The notes: generated by a model not told the origin, from the letters alone. A stretch of 64,000 nucleotides of DNA from Mycolicibacterium porcinum (GCA_001942045.1 MSTD01000016.1:1-64000), one strand, 5' to 3'. Counted from the stretch's first letter, positions 53,717 to 64,000 are shown. Program-made: numbers and translations.

Positions 53717-53717
53717 A

Positions 53718-53770
53718 GCGATTTGGGTGCATTCAGCGGCGGTGAGCGCCGGTCGATGCTCCCAAATCGC
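53718..53770. terminator. Bidirectional terminator between VOC and reductase genes
   Basis: Perfect 10-bp arms GCGATTTGGG (53718-53727) and CCCAAATCGC (53761-53770) with a 33-base GC-rich loop, exactly filling the gap between two convergent genes. Confidence 0.7.
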
Positions 53771-53777
53771 AGGGCGG

Positions 53778-54965
53778 TCAGCCCAGGACGTCGGCGATGG
53801 GAGCGCCTGCGGCGATCTTGCCGCGGGCCTTCATCACCTTGCCGGGCATGCCGCCGCCGACCACACCCACCACGACGCCGTCGCGCTCGTAGAAGGCCAG
53901 GAACTTGCGCCCGTCGTCCTCGACCACGTGCACGACGTCGTCCGCCTCGGGCTCACCGAGGCACTGGATCTTGACGTCGTACTGATCGCTCCAGAAATAC
54001 GGCACCGAAACCACCGGCGAGGCCTCCTGACCCAGGATCGCCGGCACCATGGCGCGGGCCTGATCGGCGACGTTGCTCCAATGTTCAACGCGCGCTTGGT
54101 CACCCACGTGATCGCGCCACGACGCGACATCGCCGATGGCCCACACGCCCGCGGCGCTGGAGCGGCCGACCTCGTCGCACACCACACCGTTGTCGAGCTC
54201 GATGCCGCTGCCCTCGAGCCACTCGACCGCCGGGTGCGAACCGATACCGACCACCACGAGATCAGCGTCGAGCTCGGTGCCGTCACCCAGCACGACCTGC
54301 TCGACCTTGTCGGCGCCACGCACCTCGCTCACCCCGACACCGCACCGCACGTCGACCCCCTCGGCCTGGTGCAACCGGGTCACGAGCGCCCCGATCTGCT
54401 CACCGAGAACCGAGGCCAGCGGCGTGGGCTGCGGCTCCACCAGCACCACCTCGACCCCCAGCTTGCGCAAGCTCGCGGCCACCTCGCAGCCGATGAAGCC
54501 GGCCCCGACCACCACGGCACGCTGAGCCTTCCCCGCGTGCTCGCGCAGGGCCATGCTCTCGTCGTAGGACCGCAGCACGTGGATGCCGGCCAGATCGCCG
54601 AAGGACCGAATCCGCTTGGGTACCAGTCCGGTAGCGATGATGAGCTCGTCGTAGGCCACGTCGCTGTCGTCGGCCAGCTTCAACGTCTTGGCGGCGATGT
54701 CCACCGACTTCGCGGCGGAGCCGAGCCGCAGCGTGATGTCGTTCTCGCGGTAGAACTCGGCCGGCTTGAGCGTGACGTCGTCAGTCTCGGCGCGCAGCAC
54801 TTCCTTGGACAGCGGCGGCCGGTCGTAGGGCAGATGGTCCTCGTCGCTGACGATCGTGATGGGCCCGGCGTACTCCGACCGGCGCAATTGTTCGGCCGTC
54901 CGGGCCGCAGCCAAGCCACCGCCGACGATGACGATGCCCGCCGCTGATCCCGTTGAAGTAGTCAC
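53778..54965 (-). CDS. FAD-dependent ferredoxin/rubredoxin reductase
   Basis: A 395-residue NAD(P)H-dependent reductase: FAD motif GIVIVGGGLAAARTAEQLRR, NADH motif AVVVGAGFIGCEVAASLRKL, and GVWAIGDVASWRD near the end. It fits the ferredoxin reductases that feed P450s and Rieske oxygenases. In M. tuberculosis the homologue (Rv0688, from memory) lies next to the mycofactocin locus and a mycofactocin-type SDR. Here an arginine gene cluster separates it from that SDR. Confidence 0.92.
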   Translation of the reverse strand: MTTSTGSAAGIVIVGGGLAAARTAEQLRRSEYAGPITIVSDEDHLPYDRPPLSKEVLRAETDDVTLKPAEFYRENDITLRLGSAAKSVDIAAKTLKLADDSDVAYDELIIATGLVPKRIRSFGDLAGIHVLRSYDESMALREHAGKAQRAVVVGAGFIGCEVAASLRKLGVEVVLVEPQPTPLASVLGEQIGALVTRLHQAEGVDVRCGVGVSEVRGADKVEQVVLGDGTELDADLVVVGIGSHPAVEWLEGSGIELDNGVVCDEVGRSSAAGVWAIGDVASWRDHVGDQARVEHWSNVADQARAMVPAILGQEASPVVSVPYFWSDQYDVKIQCLGEPEADDVVHVVEDDGRKFLAFYERDGVVVGVVGGGMPGKVMKARGKIAAGAPIADVLG

Positions 54966-55035
54966 GTGGGGTTTTTACACGATCGGAGTTAAACGTTGTA
55001 GCGCACCCTACGTTTGCGCAGGCCGATGAGGTACG

Positions 55036-55482
55036 TCACGGCTGGCCCCGCTCGATGACGTTGGTGAGCACCACGATGCTCTCGCTGCGCTCGATGCGCG
55101 CCGTCGAGCGGATGCGTTCCAGGGCTTCTTCGAGGTGGCGCATGTCGCGCGCCAGCACGTGCAGGATGGCATCGGCAGTGCCGGTCACCGTTGCCGCGCT
55201 GACCACCTCGGGAATGTCGATCCACGCTGCGCGCAACTGATCCGGCGCGATGGTGCCCTGGCAGAACACCTGCACGTATGCCTCGGTCCGCCAGCCGAGG
55301 ACATTGCGGTCGATCACGGTGGTGAAGCCCCGGATCACTCCCTCGGCGACCATGCGGTCCACGCGCCGCTTCACCGCGGGCGCCGACAGGTTCACCCGCT
55401 GCCCGATCTCGGCGAACGTCGCCCTTGCGTTCTCGGTGAGCTCGGCCAGAATCTGGCCGTCGGTGTCGTCCAGACGCTCCAC
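55036..55482 (-). CDS. Lrp/AsnC family regulator
   Basis: A 148-residue feast/famine regulator. GTG at 55482 is chosen because GGAGG lies five bases before it (MERLDDTDGQILAELTENAR); longer starts have no ribosome site. HTH AEIGQRVNLSAPAVKRRVDR is followed by the RAM effector domain (QVFCQGTIAPDQLRAAWIDI). It is divergent from ddaH, so it probably controls the arginine/ornithine genes in response to an amino acid. Confidence 0.92.
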   Translation of the reverse strand: MERLDDTDGQILAELTENARATFAEIGQRVNLSAPAVKRRVDRMVAEGVIRGFTTVIDRNVLGWRTEAYVQVFCQGTIAPDQLRAAWIDIPEVVSAATVTGTADAILHVLARDMRHLEEALERIRSTARIERSESIVVLTNVIERGQP

Positions 55483-55595
55483 ATCGACCTCCACGCAACA
55501 AACTGCCGCGAACACGTGATTCCTGCAATATATCTCTGCATATCACGCAACAAGATGCGATTGATTGCGCCACGGGCACTTCATATCGTCGATTC

Positions 55596-56462
55596 ATGAC
55601 GATTTTCGACGAAGTCGTGCACGGCACCGTGCCTCAAACCGGCGGGACAGTAGCGCCGGCACGGACCGCGACAACTCGCCACTACGCCATGACCGCCCCC
55701 GAATACTTCACCGTCGAATACGCCATCAACCCATGGATGGACACCGCCACACCCGTGAACACCACACTCGCCGTGGCGCAGTGGGAGGCACTGCGGCGGG
55801 TGTACGCCGACCTCGGTCACACCGTCGACCTGGTGGCACCGCGCACCGGTCTGCCCGACATGGTGTACGCCGCCAACGGCGGCTTCCTGGTCGGGGACAC
55901 CGCCGTGGTGGCCCGCTTCGCCTACCCGCAGCGCGCGGGAGAGGCCGACGCCTACGCCGAGTGGATGGCCGCGGCCGGCTATCGCCCGGTGCGCACCGAG
56001 CACGTCAACGAAGGCCAGGGCGACCTGCTGCTGGTCGGGTCGAATCTGTTGGCCGGATACGGTTTTCGCACCGACAGGCGCGCACATGACGAGATCGCGG
56101 CGATCACCGGCCTGAACGTCACCAGCCTGGAACTCGTCGACCCGCGCTTCTACCACCTCGACACCGCGCTGGCCGTACTCGACGAATCCACGATCGCCTA
56201 CTATCCCCCGGCGTTCAGCGACGACGCCCGAAAGCGCTTGACCGAACTGTTCGGCGACGCCATCGAAGTCGGCTCGGCCGACGCGTACGTCCTCGGCCTC
56301 AACGTGGTGTCCGACGGCCGGCACGTCGTGATGCCCGCGACCGCCACCGGATTCGCCGCACAGCTGCGCCGAGCCGGATTCGAACCTATCGGCGTCGATC
56401 TGTCCGAACTCCTCAAAGGCGGCGGATCCGTCAAATGCTGCACCCTGGAGCTGCACCCATGA
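55596..56462 (+). CDS. ddaH: Dimethylarginine dimethylaminohydrolase / arginine-modifying hydrolase
   Basis: Guanidino-group hydrolase of 288 residues that gives citrulline from dimethylarginine (or acts on arginine). The pentein fold is visible: MVYAANGGFLVGDTAVVARF, FYHLDTAL with the catalytic His, and the C-terminal GSVKCCTLELHP with the nucleophilic Cys near 281. Its stop overlaps the rocD start (ATGA). The Rv2323c-Rv2319c locus of M. tuberculosis has the same order. Confidence 0.9.
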   Translation: MTIFDEVVHGTVPQTGGTVAPARTATTRHYAMTAPEYFTVEYAINPWMDTATPVNTTLAVAQWEALRRVYADLGHTVDLVAPRTGLPDMVYAANGGFLVGDTAVVARFAYPQRAGEADAYAEWMAAAGYRPVRTEHVNEGQGDLLLVGSNLLAGYGFRTDRRAHDEIAAITGLNVTSLELVDPRFYHLDTALAVLDESTIAYYPPAFSDDARKRLTELFGDAIEVGSADAYVLGLNVVSDGRHVVMPATATGFAAQLRRAGFEPIGVDLSELLKGGGSVKCCTLELHP

Positions 56463-57709
56463 CCATGCTGGACAGTGTGGACAATCAGGCCACCCCGGAC
56501 TCTGCGACCGCCTCGGCGATCGCGCGCGACGATCGCTATGTCGCCCACAACTACTCACCGCTGCCGGTGGTCGCCCACAGCGCCGAGGGCGCCTGGATCA
56601 CCGATGTGAGCGGCCGGCGCTACCTCGACTGCCTGGCCGCCTACTCGGCGGTCAACTTCGGCCACCGCAATCCCGAGATCATCGCCGCCGCACACGAACA
56701 ACTGGACCGGCTGACCCTGGTGAGCCGCGCGTTCCATTCCGACCGGCTCGGGCCGTTCGCGCAGGCGTTGGCCGAATTGTGCGGCAAGGACATGGTGCTG
56801 CCGATGAACAGCGGCGCCGAAGCCGTCGAGAGCGGCATCAAGGTGGCCCGAAAATGGGCGACCGACGTCAAGGGCGTGCCCGCCGGAGAGTCCAACATCG
56901 TGGTGGCGCACAACAACTTCCACGGGCGCACCACCACAATAATCAGCTTCTCCGACGACGAGACCGCCCGCCGGGGCTTCGGGCCATACACGCCGGGGTT
57001 CCGGTCGGTGCCCTTCGGCGACCATCGGGCGCTCGGCGCGGCGATCGACGCGAACACCGCCGCCGTGCTGATCGAGCCGATCCAGGGTGAGGCGGGCATC
57101 ATCGTCCCGCCCGCCGACTATCTGCCCCGGGTCCGCGACATCTGCAGCCGCAACAACGTGCTGATGATCGCCGACGAGATCCAGTCCGGCCTGGCCCGCA
57201 CCGGGCGCACCTTCGCCTGCGAACACTGGGGTGTGGTTCCCGACGTGTACCTGCTCGGCAAGGCCCTGGGCGGCGGTGTGGTACCGCTATCCGCGGTGGT
57301 GGCCGACCGCGACATCCTCGGCGTACTGCACCCCGGTGAGCACGGTTCCACCTTCGGCGGCAACCCACTGGCCGCAGCCATCGGCACCACCGTTGTCGGC
57401 ATGCTGCGCCGGGGCGAATTCCAGCTCCGGTCAACCCAACTCGGAGAGCACCTGCACACGCGGCTCACCGGGCTGATCGGGCATGGGGTGACCGCGGTGC
57501 GCGGCCTGGGCCTGTGGGCCGGAGTGGACATCGACCCGGATCTGGGCACCGGCAAGCAGTTCGGCCTGGCCCTGGCCGAGCGCGGTGTGCTGGTGAAGGA
57601 CACCCACGGCTCCACCCTGCGGTTCGCCCCGCCCCTGGTGGTCACCGCCGACGAGCTCGACTGGGCTGTTGACCAATTCGCTGACACCCTGACCGAGGCG
57701 CGCCGATAA
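56459..57709 (+). CDS. rocD: Ornithine aminotransferase
   Basis: PLP enzyme of 416 residues converting ornithine and 2-oxoglutarate to glutamate semialdehyde and glutamate. ATG at 56459 overlaps the ddaH stop. The class III signature LMIADEIQSGLARTGRTFAC precedes DVYLLGKALGGGVVPLSAVV, whose Lys binds PLP. The gene is intact here, whereas the M. tuberculosis copy is split into rocD1/rocD2 (from memory). Confidence 0.95.
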   Translation: MTMLDSVDNQATPDSATASAIARDDRYVAHNYSPLPVVAHSAEGAWITDVSGRRYLDCLAAYSAVNFGHRNPEIIAAAHEQLDRLTLVSRAFHSDRLGPFAQALAELCGKDMVLPMNSGAEAVESGIKVARKWATDVKGVPAGESNIVVAHNNFHGRTTTIISFSDDETARRGFGPYTPGFRSVPFGDHRALGAAIDANTAAVLIEPIQGEAGIIVPPADYLPRVRDICSRNNVLMIADEIQSGLARTGRTFACEHWGVVPDVYLLGKALGGGVVPLSAVVADRDILGVLHPGEHGSTFGGNPLAAAIGTTVVGMLRRGEFQLRSTQLGEHLHTRLTGLIGHGVTAVRGLGLWAGVDIDPDLGTGKQFGLALAERGVLVKDTHGSTLRFAPPLVVTADELDWAVDQFADTLTEARR

Positions 57710-57737
57710 TCGGTTGATCCGGCACCAAGGAGGCACC

Positions 57738-59246
57738 ATGTCCGCCCCAGCCAACAGCTTGACCGGCCAGATGTTGCGGCGAAGGCCGGTCATCGGCGCT
57801 CCGGTCGCCCACGGCGCATCCGACCACCTCCGGCGAAGTATCGGCACGTTCCAACTCACCCTGTTCGGTGTCGGCGCCACCGTCGGCACCGGCATCTTCA
57901 TCGTGCTGCAGCAGGCCGTCCCCAAGGCCGGTCCGGCAGTGCTGGTGTCGTTCGTGGTGGCCGGTATCGCCGCCGGGTTGTCGGCGATCTGCTACGCGGA
58001 AATGGCTGCAGCCGTGCCGGTTTCGGGGTCCACCTATTCCTACGCCTACACCACGATGGGCGAATTCATCGCCATGGGCGTGGCGGCGTGCCTGCTGCTG
58101 GAATACGGCGTCTCCATGTCGGCCACCGCGATCGGCTGGAGCGGCTATCTCAATCAACTGCTGGACAATTGGTTCGGTTGGCGCTTGCCACACGCACTGT
58201 CGGCCGCCCCGTGGGGTGACGATCCGGGCCTGATCAACCTGCCGGCCACCGTCCTGATCATCATGTGCGCACTGCTGCTGATCCGCGGCGCCAGTGAGTC
58301 CGCCGCCGTCAACACCGTCATGGTGATCCTCAAACTCGCGGTGCTCGGCATGTTCGTGGCCATCGCGTTCACCGCATTCACGACAGATCATTTCGCCGGC
58401 TTCTGGGACAAGGGCTTCGCCGGCATCACCGCCGCCGCCAGCACGATCTTCTTCACGTTCATCGGCCTGGACGCCGTGTCCACGGCGGGCGACGAGGTGA
58501 AGAACCCGCAGAAGACCATGCCGCGGGCGATCCTCGGGGCACTCATCGTCGTCACCAGCATCTACATCCTGGTCGCATTCGCCGGCTTGGGAACCCAGTC
58601 CGCCGACGCGTTCGGCTCCGACGAGCAGTCCGAGGCCGGGTTGTCGGTGATGCTCACCAACATCCTGCACGGGCAAACCTGGGCCAGCAGCATCCTCGCT
58701 TTCGGTGCGGTGATCTCGATCTTCTCGGTCACGCTGGTGGTGATGTACGGCCAGACCCGCATCCTGTTCGCCATGGGCCGCGACGGACTGCTGCCGCCGA
58801 TGTTCGCAAAGGTCAACCCGCGCACCATGACTCCGGTGAACAACACGATCGTCGTCGCGGTGGTCACCGGCACCCTGGCCGGATTCGTGCCGCTGGACTA
58901 CCTGTGGGATCTGGTCTCGATCGGCACCCTGGTGGCGTTCATCGTGGTGTCGATCGGCGTGATCATCCTGCGGGTGCGCGAGCCCGACCTGCCGCGGTCC
59001 TTCAAGGTTCCCGGCTACCCGGTGACACCGATCCTGTCCGTGCTGGCCTGTGGGTTCGTGCTGTGGGGCCTGCCGCGCATCACCTGGCTGTGGTTCAGCA
59101 TCTGGGTAGCCCTCGTCCTGGCGTTCTACCTGTTGTGGAGCCGGCATCACAGCGCCCTCAACGACGGCGGCGACGGCTACATCCCTGGCGCGGCCGCCGG
59201 TGAGGACGACGTGATGACCACCCCGGGAGCCGAGGAGAACCGATGA
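57738..59246 (+). CDS. rocE: APC family amino-acid permease (RocE-like)
   Basis: Twelve-helix amino-acid transporter of 502 residues. ATG at 57738 with AAGGAGG eight bases before it. The first helix has the substrate motif GVGATVGTGIFIVLQQAV; further helices include GSTYSYAYTTMGEFIAMG and FIGLDAVSTAGDEVKNPQ. It resembles cationic amino-acid (arginine/ornithine) permeases. Between rocD and a universal stress gene; overlaps the latter by four bases. Confidence 0.88.
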   Translation: MSAPANSLTGQMLRRRPVIGAPVAHGASDHLRRSIGTFQLTLFGVGATVGTGIFIVLQQAVPKAGPAVLVSFVVAGIAAGLSAICYAEMAAAVPVSGSTYSYAYTTMGEFIAMGVAACLLLEYGVSMSATAIGWSGYLNQLLDNWFGWRLPHALSAAPWGDDPGLINLPATVLIIMCALLLIRGASESAAVNTVMVILKLAVLGMFVAIAFTAFTTDHFAGFWDKGFAGITAAASTIFFTFIGLDAVSTAGDEVKNPQKTMPRAILGALIVVTSIYILVAFAGLGTQSADAFGSDEQSEAGLSVMLTNILHGQTWASSILAFGAVISIFSVTLVVMYGQTRILFAMGRDGLLPPMFAKVNPRTMTPVNNTIVVAVVTGTLAGFVPLDYLWDLVSIGTLVAFIVVSIGVIILRVREPDLPRSFKVPGYPVTPILSVLACGFVLWGLPRITWLWFSIWVALVLAFYLLWSRHHSALNDGGDGYIPGAAAGEDDVMTTPGAEENR

Positions 59247-60124
59247 CCGTCGTGGTCGGGTACCTCGCAGGCAAGGGCGGGGCGTCGGCCCTGCACCTCG
59301 CGGTCGGTGCGGCCCGCACCCTGAACACCTCGCTAGCGGTGGCTACCGTCGTCCCGCGACCGTGGCTGACCCCGTCACCGGCCCGCGTCGACGCCGAATA
59401 TGCCGAGTACGCAGCCCAGTTGGCGGCGTCGTCGGCCGAGCAGGCACGCCAGCACGTGGCCGCGCTCGACGACCGGCTCGACGTCAGCTTCCACAAATTC
59501 GCGCACCGGTCCGTGTCGGGCGGCCTGTTGGAGGCGGTCGCCGAACTCGACGCCGAGCTACTGGTTCTCGGCTCGGCATCTGAGGGTCAGCTGGGCCAGG
59601 TGGTGGTGGGCTCGACCGCGGATCGACTGCTGCACTCCTGCCCCGTCCCGTTGGCGATCAGCCCCCGTGGTTACCGGCGGCCGAAATCCGGTGCACTGGC
59701 CCGCATCACGTGCGCCTACCCCGGAACGCCCGAATCGGTTTCCGTCGTCCAGCGGGTGACCGAGTTGAGCCGACGGCTCGATACCCCCATGCGCATGGTC
59801 ACTTTCGCGGTCCGGGGCCGCAACATGTATCCACCGACCGTCGGACTGCATGCCGAGGACGCGATCCTGCAGGAGTGGGCGAAACAGGCCCAGCAGGCGA
59901 TGACCCGGTTGAAGGACGACAGGATCATCGGCGACGCGGTGGAACTGCAGGTCGTCACCGGCAACGACTGGAGCGAGGCCCTCGATGCCGTCGACTGGCT
60001 CGACGGTGAGATCCTCGCGATCGGAACCTCGCCGGGTGGCGCGGTAGCCCGCGTCTTTCTGGGTTCACACGGGTCAAAGATCCTGCGGCACAGTCCGGTT
60101 CCGGTTCTCGTCCTCCCGGGCTGA
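59243..60124 (+). CDS. Tandem universal stress protein (UspA)
   Basis: A 293-residue protein with two Usp domains (about 1-145 and 155-293). The first has VVVGYLAGKGGASALHLAVG and ELLVLGSASEGQLGQVVVGS, then TADRLLHSCPVPLAIS; the second ends GTSPGGAVARVFLGSHGSKI and LRHSPVPVLVLPG. The GxnG-S/T ATP-binding pattern suggests nucleotide binding. Last gene of the arginine module, overlapping the permease gene by four bases, followed by a strong hairpin. Confidence 0.9.
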   Translation: MTVVVGYLAGKGGASALHLAVGAARTLNTSLAVATVVPRPWLTPSPARVDAEYAEYAAQLAASSAEQARQHVAALDDRLDVSFHKFAHRSVSGGLLEAVAELDAELLVLGSASEGQLGQVVVGSTADRLLHSCPVPLAISPRGYRRPKSGALARITCAYPGTPESVSVVQRVTELSRRLDTPMRMVTFAVRGRNMYPPTVGLHAEDAILQEWAKQAQQAMTRLKDDRIIGDAVELQVVTGNDWSEALDAVDWLDGEILAIGTSPGGAVARVFLGSHGSKILRHSPVPVLVLPG

Positions 60125-60143
60125 ACGCGCCGACCAGTCCCCC

Positions 60144-60201
60144 GCAAGCGGGAGGGGCCCCCAACAAAACTGCCCATTTCCGCGCGGAAATGGGCAGTTT
60201 T
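60144..60201. terminator. Hairpin terminator with repeated left flank
   Basis: Stem 60166-60182 pairs with 60185-60201 (17 bp, very short loop) between the converging Usp and SDR genes. The 33 bases 60144-60176 are identical to 1-33, including part of the stem, and CCCGC/GCGGG forms a mini-hairpin at 60141-60152. Confidence 0.8.
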
Positions 60202-60219
60202 CTGTCTGGTCGCGGGAGA

Positions 60220-61086
<867 letters not shown>

Positions 61087-61119
61087 TCAGTGAGTCTGGC
61101 CACAGGCTAACAGCAGAAG

Positions 61120-61133
61120 TAGAACGTGTTCCT
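61120..61133. promoter_or_regulatory. KstR-like operator upstream of the SDR gene
   Basis: TAGAACGTGTTCCT matches the KstR consensus TnnAACnnGTTnnA except for the last base; GAAC/GTTC arms are exact. It is 46-59 bases upstream of the SDR start, in the 65-base gap after arcA. Confidence 0.5.
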
Positions 61134-61139
61134 GGACTC

Positions 61140-62387
61140 CTACCACTGAATGGGATCGCGGATGATCGGGCAGGTCATACAGTGCCCGCCACCTCGGCCG
61201 CGGCCCAGCTCGGCACCGACGATCGTGATCACCTCTACGCCGGCCTTGCGCAGCAGGGAGTTGGTATGGGTGTTGCGGTCGTAGGCGAACACCACCCCGG
61301 GTTCGACGGCGACGAGGTTGTTGCCGCTGTCCCACTGCTGACGCTCCGAGTCGTAGGCGGTGCCGCCGGTCTCCACGACACGAAGCTTCGGCAGGTCCAA
61401 CGCGGCGGCCACCACCTCGATAAATGGCTTGGATTCCGGCACCACCTCGACGCCGGGCTCGGTATCGCTGGGCAGCAGGGTGAACGCGACGATGTTGTCG
61501 ACGATCTCCGGATAGATGGTCACCACATCGCGATCGGCGAAGGTGAACACCGTATCCAGGTGCATGGCGGAACGCAGCTTGGGCATGCCCGCGACGATCA
61601 CCTTCTCCGCAGCGCCGCTGGCGAACAGTTCGGCGGCCACCTGGGTGATGGCCTGCCGTGAGGAACGTTCGCTCATCCCGATCAACACCACACCATTGCC
61701 GGGGATCAGCACGTCACCACCCTCGAGAGTGGCTTGGCCCCAGGACTTTTCCGGGTCCCCCCACCACACCGTCGACCCCACGTAGTCGGGGTGGAACTCA
61801 TAGATCGCCTTCATCAGCAAGGTTTCGTCATGCCGGGCCGGCCAGAACAGCGGGTTGAGGGTGAGCCCGCCGTAGATCCAGCAGGTGGTGTCGCGGGTGT
61901 AGAGAGTGTTGGGCAGCGGCGGCATCAGATATTCGTTGACCCCGGTGTCTTCGCGGGCCAGGGCCAGGTATCCGGAGCGGACCTCGGCGGGCAGATCCCT
62001 GGTGGACAGGCCGCCGATGAGGAACTCGGTGAGCCGGCGCTCCGGAAGGGAATCCAGGAATCCGCGGGTGTCGTCGACCAGCCCGACACCCACCTCGTTG
62101 GCCACGATCTTGCGGTCCAGCAGCCACGCCTTGGCCTCGGGGATCTCGATCGTCTCGGTGAGCAGGTTGTGCAGCTCGACGACCTCCACCCCACGGTCGC
62201 GCATCTTGGACATGAAGTCGAAGTGGTCGCGCCGCGCGTTCTGCACCCACAACACGTCATCGAACAACAGGTCGTCACAGTTGGTCGGGGTGAGCCGTTC
62301 ATGGGCCAGCCCCGGTGAGCAGACCAGGACCTTGCGCAGCTTCCCGACCTCGGAGTGCACGCCGTACGTGGCGGACGGATTCGCCAT
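61140..62387 (-). CDS. arcA: Arginine deiminase
   Basis: Hydrolyses arginine to citrulline and ammonia. The 415-residue protein starts at the second of two ATGs ([20 protein letters not shown]), which has better spacing to GGA. Active-site elements include [23 protein letters not shown] with the catalytic His, and the nucleophile in [10 protein letters not shown] near residue 403. Twenty-two bases after the transporter gene on the same strand, so a two-gene operon. No ornithine carbamoyltransferase or carbamate kinase is adjacent. Confidence 0.95.
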   Translation of the reverse strand: MANPSATYGVHSEVGKLRKVLVCSPGLAHERLTPTNCDDLLFDDVLWVQNARRDHFDFMSKMRDRGVEVVELHNLLTETIEIPEAKAWLLDRKIVANEVGVGLVDDTRGFLDSLPERRLTEFLIGGLSTRDLPAEVRSGYLALAREDTGVNEYLMPPLPNTLYTRDTTCWIYGGLTLNPLFWPARHDETLLMKAIYEFHPDYVGSTVWWGDPEKSWGQATLEGGDVLIPGNGVVLIGMSERSSRQAITQVAAELFASGAAEKVIVAGMPKLRSAMHLDTVFTFADRDVVTIYPEIVDNIVAFTLLPSDTEPGVEVVPESKPFIEVVAAALDLPKLRVVETGGTAYDSERQQWDSGNNLVAVEPGVVFAYDRNTHTNSLLRKAGVEVITIVGAELGRGRGGGHCMTCPIIRDPIQW

Positions 62388-62412
62388 CATCTTCCTTTCA
62401 CGTTGTGTGGCA

Positions 62413-63867
62413 CTAGATCTGGATGTGCCCGGTGACCAAACCGACGATCCCGGCCACCGCCCCGAGCAGGATGACCACGAACAACACCGCCTCCGGCGGA
62501 GTGAACAACCGCAGGCCGCGCTCCCGGCGGGCCATCACATAAAGGACCGCACCGGCCGCGTAGAGGATGCACGACAGGAGCAGATGGTCGAATCCGGCGG
62601 CGTAGACGAGGAACAACGTGTACACCGTCGCCAGCCCGGCCACCACGCCGTCCGCGAGCGGCGGTCTCCGGTCCTCGTAGGTCTCCCTCGTCAGCACCAG
62701 CTTGAGGGCGTACCCGGCGGCCAGGAAATAGGGAATCAGTGCCAGCGCCGCGGTGAGGTCCAGCATGAAATCCAGTGCCTCGGAGGTGAACAGCAGCAGG
62801 ATGAGCAACAGCTGCACCAGGCCACCGGCCATCACCAAGGCCGTCACCGGCGCGTCGTGGCTGTTCGTGCGGGCCAGGAAGCGCGGCATGTCCTCGGATT
62901 TCGCCGGGATGTAGAGGATCTCGGCGGCCATCAGGGTCCAGGCCAGATACGCCCCCAGCACCGAGAGCACGACGCCGACCCGGATGAACACCGAACCCCA
63001 TGGGCCCACGATCGATTCGAGCACCGAGGCCATGGACGGCTGGCTGACGTTGGCGAGTTCGGACTGCGGCAAGACGCCGTAGGACACCAGCGTGACCAGA
63101 GCGAAAACACCGAGTACGGAAAGGAATCCGATGACGGTCGCCCGGCCGACGTCCTCACGCTTCTTCGCGTAACGCGAATACACACTGGCGCCCTCGATGC
63201 CCATGAACACGAACACCGTGATAAGCATCGTGCCCTTGGCCTGTTCGAACACCGAGGCCGACGGACCACCCTCGGCCTTCCATCCGCCCCAGAAATTGTC
63301 GGCGAACACCCCGGCCTTGAACGCGATCAGGGCGATCACGATGAACACCACGATGGGGACGATCTTGGCGATTGTGGCGATCCGGTTGATCACCGCCGCT
63401 TCCTTGACCCCACGCAGGATCAGGAAGCAGAACAACCACACCCCGATCGACGACACCAACACCGCGAGCACGGTGCTGCCGTCACCCAATTGCGGGAACA
63501 TCGCGCTGGCGGTCGCCATGATCAGCACCCAGTACGACGCGTTGCCCGCACATGCCGAGGCCCAGAACCCGAAGGCCGAATTGAATCCGACGTAATCGCC
63601 GAACCCGGCCTTGGCGTAGGCGAAGATCCCGGCATCCAGATCGGGTTTGCGGGTGGCCAGCCGCTGGAATACGAATGCCAGCATCAACATTCCCGTGCCG
63701 GCGATGGCCCAGGCGATGAGCGCCCCCAGCACACCGGACTCCGCGCCGAACCGCCGCGGCAGCAGGAATACCCCCGAGCCGACCATTGATCCGACCACCA
63801 TCGCGGTCAACGTCGGCAGGCTGACCTTGTCGCCCGTAGCTTCTGTCTTCGGTTCAGCCGTGGTCAT
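62413..63867 (-). CDS. Arginine/ornithine-type amino-acid antiporter (APC family)
   Basis: A 484-residue transporter with twelve helices: [20 protein letters not shown] holds the substrate loop of the basic amino-acid/polyamine antiporter family, with GADFG-free [24 protein letters not shown] helix 6 (here [20 protein letters not shown]). It heads an operon with arcA, so arginine/ornithine or arginine/citrulline exchange is the likely role. Confidence 0.88.
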   Translation of the reverse strand: MTTAEPKTEATGDKVSLPTLTAMVVGSMVGSGVFLLPRRFGAESGVLGALIAWAIAGTGMLMLAFVFQRLATRKPDLDAGIFAYAKAGFGDYVGFNSAFGFWASACAGNASYWVLIMATASAMFPQLGDGSTVLAVLVSSIGVWLFCFLILRGVKEAAVINRIATIAKIVPIVVFIVIALIAFKAGVFADNFWGGWKAEGGPSASVFEQAKGTMLITVFVFMGIEGASVYSRYAKKREDVGRATVIGFLSVLGVFALVTLVSYGVLPQSELANVSQPSMASVLESIVGPWGSVFIRVGVVLSVLGAYLAWTLMAAEILYIPAKSEDMPRFLARTNSHDAPVTALVMAGGLVQLLLILLLFTSEALDFMLDLTAALALIPYFLAAGYALKLVLTRETYEDRRPPLADGVVAGLATVYTLFLVYAAGFDHLLLSCILYAAGAVLYVMARRERGLRLFTPPEAVLFVVILLGAVAGIVGLVTGHIQI

Positions 63868-63933
63868 ATGTCGTCTTTCGCAGTGCGTTGGACGGTTCCG
63901 GAACGAACATGAATGCGGTTAACCATAGATCAC

Positions 63934-63955
63934 GTTCACCGAACGGCCGGTGAAC
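63934..63955. promoter_or_regulatory. Inverted repeat upstream of the arginine operon
   Basis: GTTCACCG (63934-63941) and CGGTGAAC (63948-63955) flank six bases, 67-88 bases upstream of the antiporter start. Possible operator for the arcA operon or for a gene beyond the window. Nothing else is seen from 63868 to 64000. Confidence 0.4.
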
Positions 63956-64000
63956 TTGCCGGGCGCAAACGGTAAACGCACCAATCGGGTTGATCCAGAA

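Noticed and set aside
55516..55595. AT-rich stretch between AsnC and ddaH as a defined AsnC operator
   Set aside because: It is relatively AT-rich and in the right place, but no clear symmetric site could be drawn by eye.
57642..59150. A 502-codon open frame on the minus strand opposite the permease gene
   Set aside because: The product is a highly charged His/Asp/Arg/Gln string, the usual antisense image of a membrane protein gene; the plus strand has twelve clear helices.

Overview
The window is high-GC actinobacterial DNA, most likely from a fast-growing Mycobacterium/Mycolicibacterium. The evidence is the ribosomal protein set, a complete mycofactocin locus beside the S10 operon, an arylsulfatase and formylglycine-generating enzyme next to rplN, lipoproteins with clear lipoboxes, many TetR regulators and frequent GTG starts. 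No tRNA, rRNA, CRISPR array, insertion sequence or phage module was seen.

Layout. (1) 1-4279: spc operon on the minus strand, rplN-rplX-rplE-rpsN-rpsH-rplF-rplR-rpsE-rpmD-rplO, closed by a strong hairpin at 22-59. (2) 4466-31597: about 27 kb between the spc and S10 operons. It holds a sulfate-ester module (MFS transporter, AtsA, lipoprotein, formylglycine-generating enzyme) with a divergent TetR; a run of regulators, redox and repair-type genes (DUF2306, three TetR, cupin, FAD oxidase, Nudix, MalT-type LuxR); a secreted alkyl sulfatase with a decayed paralogue, a Rieske ferredoxin and a cholesterol-oxidase-like GMC enzyme; a beta-helix protein; a lipase-fold lipoprotein lacking catalytic residues; and a four-gene, end-overlapping operon with a BcsB-like secreted subunit, a polytopic membrane protein, a processive GT2 synthase and a GT39/87-type membrane glycosyltransferase. 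(3) 31733-37072: S10 operon rpsJ-rplC-rplD-rplW-rplB-rpsS-rplV-rpsC-rplP-rpmC-rpsQ on the minus strand, closed by a hairpin at 31666-31705. (4) 37521-43734: hotdog protein, SnoaL-like protein, lipoprotein carboxylesterase, cytochrome P450, and a TetR/MFS efflux pair with two operator-like repeats. (5) 43664-50883: mycofactocin locus mftA-B-C-D-E-F-G with divergent mftR. (6) 50914-54965: small membrane protein, PhyH-type dioxygenase, ECF sigma factor coupled to a triple-VOC protein, and a ferredoxin reductase. (7) 55036-60124: arginine/ornithine module (AsnC, ddaH, rocD, rocE-like permease, universal stress protein). (8) 60220-63867: mycofactocin-type SDR, arginine deiminase and a basic amino-acid/ornithine exchanger.

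How the parts work together. The mycofactocin genes make a peptide-derived redox cofactor; the nearby SDR and ferredoxin reductase are plausible users. FGE activates AtsA, and the alkyl sulfatase adds a second sulfate-ester activity that needs no formylglycine. The ddaH/rocD/permease and arcA/exchanger sets converge on citrulline and ornithine. The candidate least matched to a described system is the BcsB-like/GT2/GT39-like operon at 24983-31597, which looks like a cell-surface polysaccharide synthase with no PilZ domain, placed between two ribosomal operons. Several perfect or near-perfect dyads lie exactly between TetR genes and their neighbours and give testable regulons.
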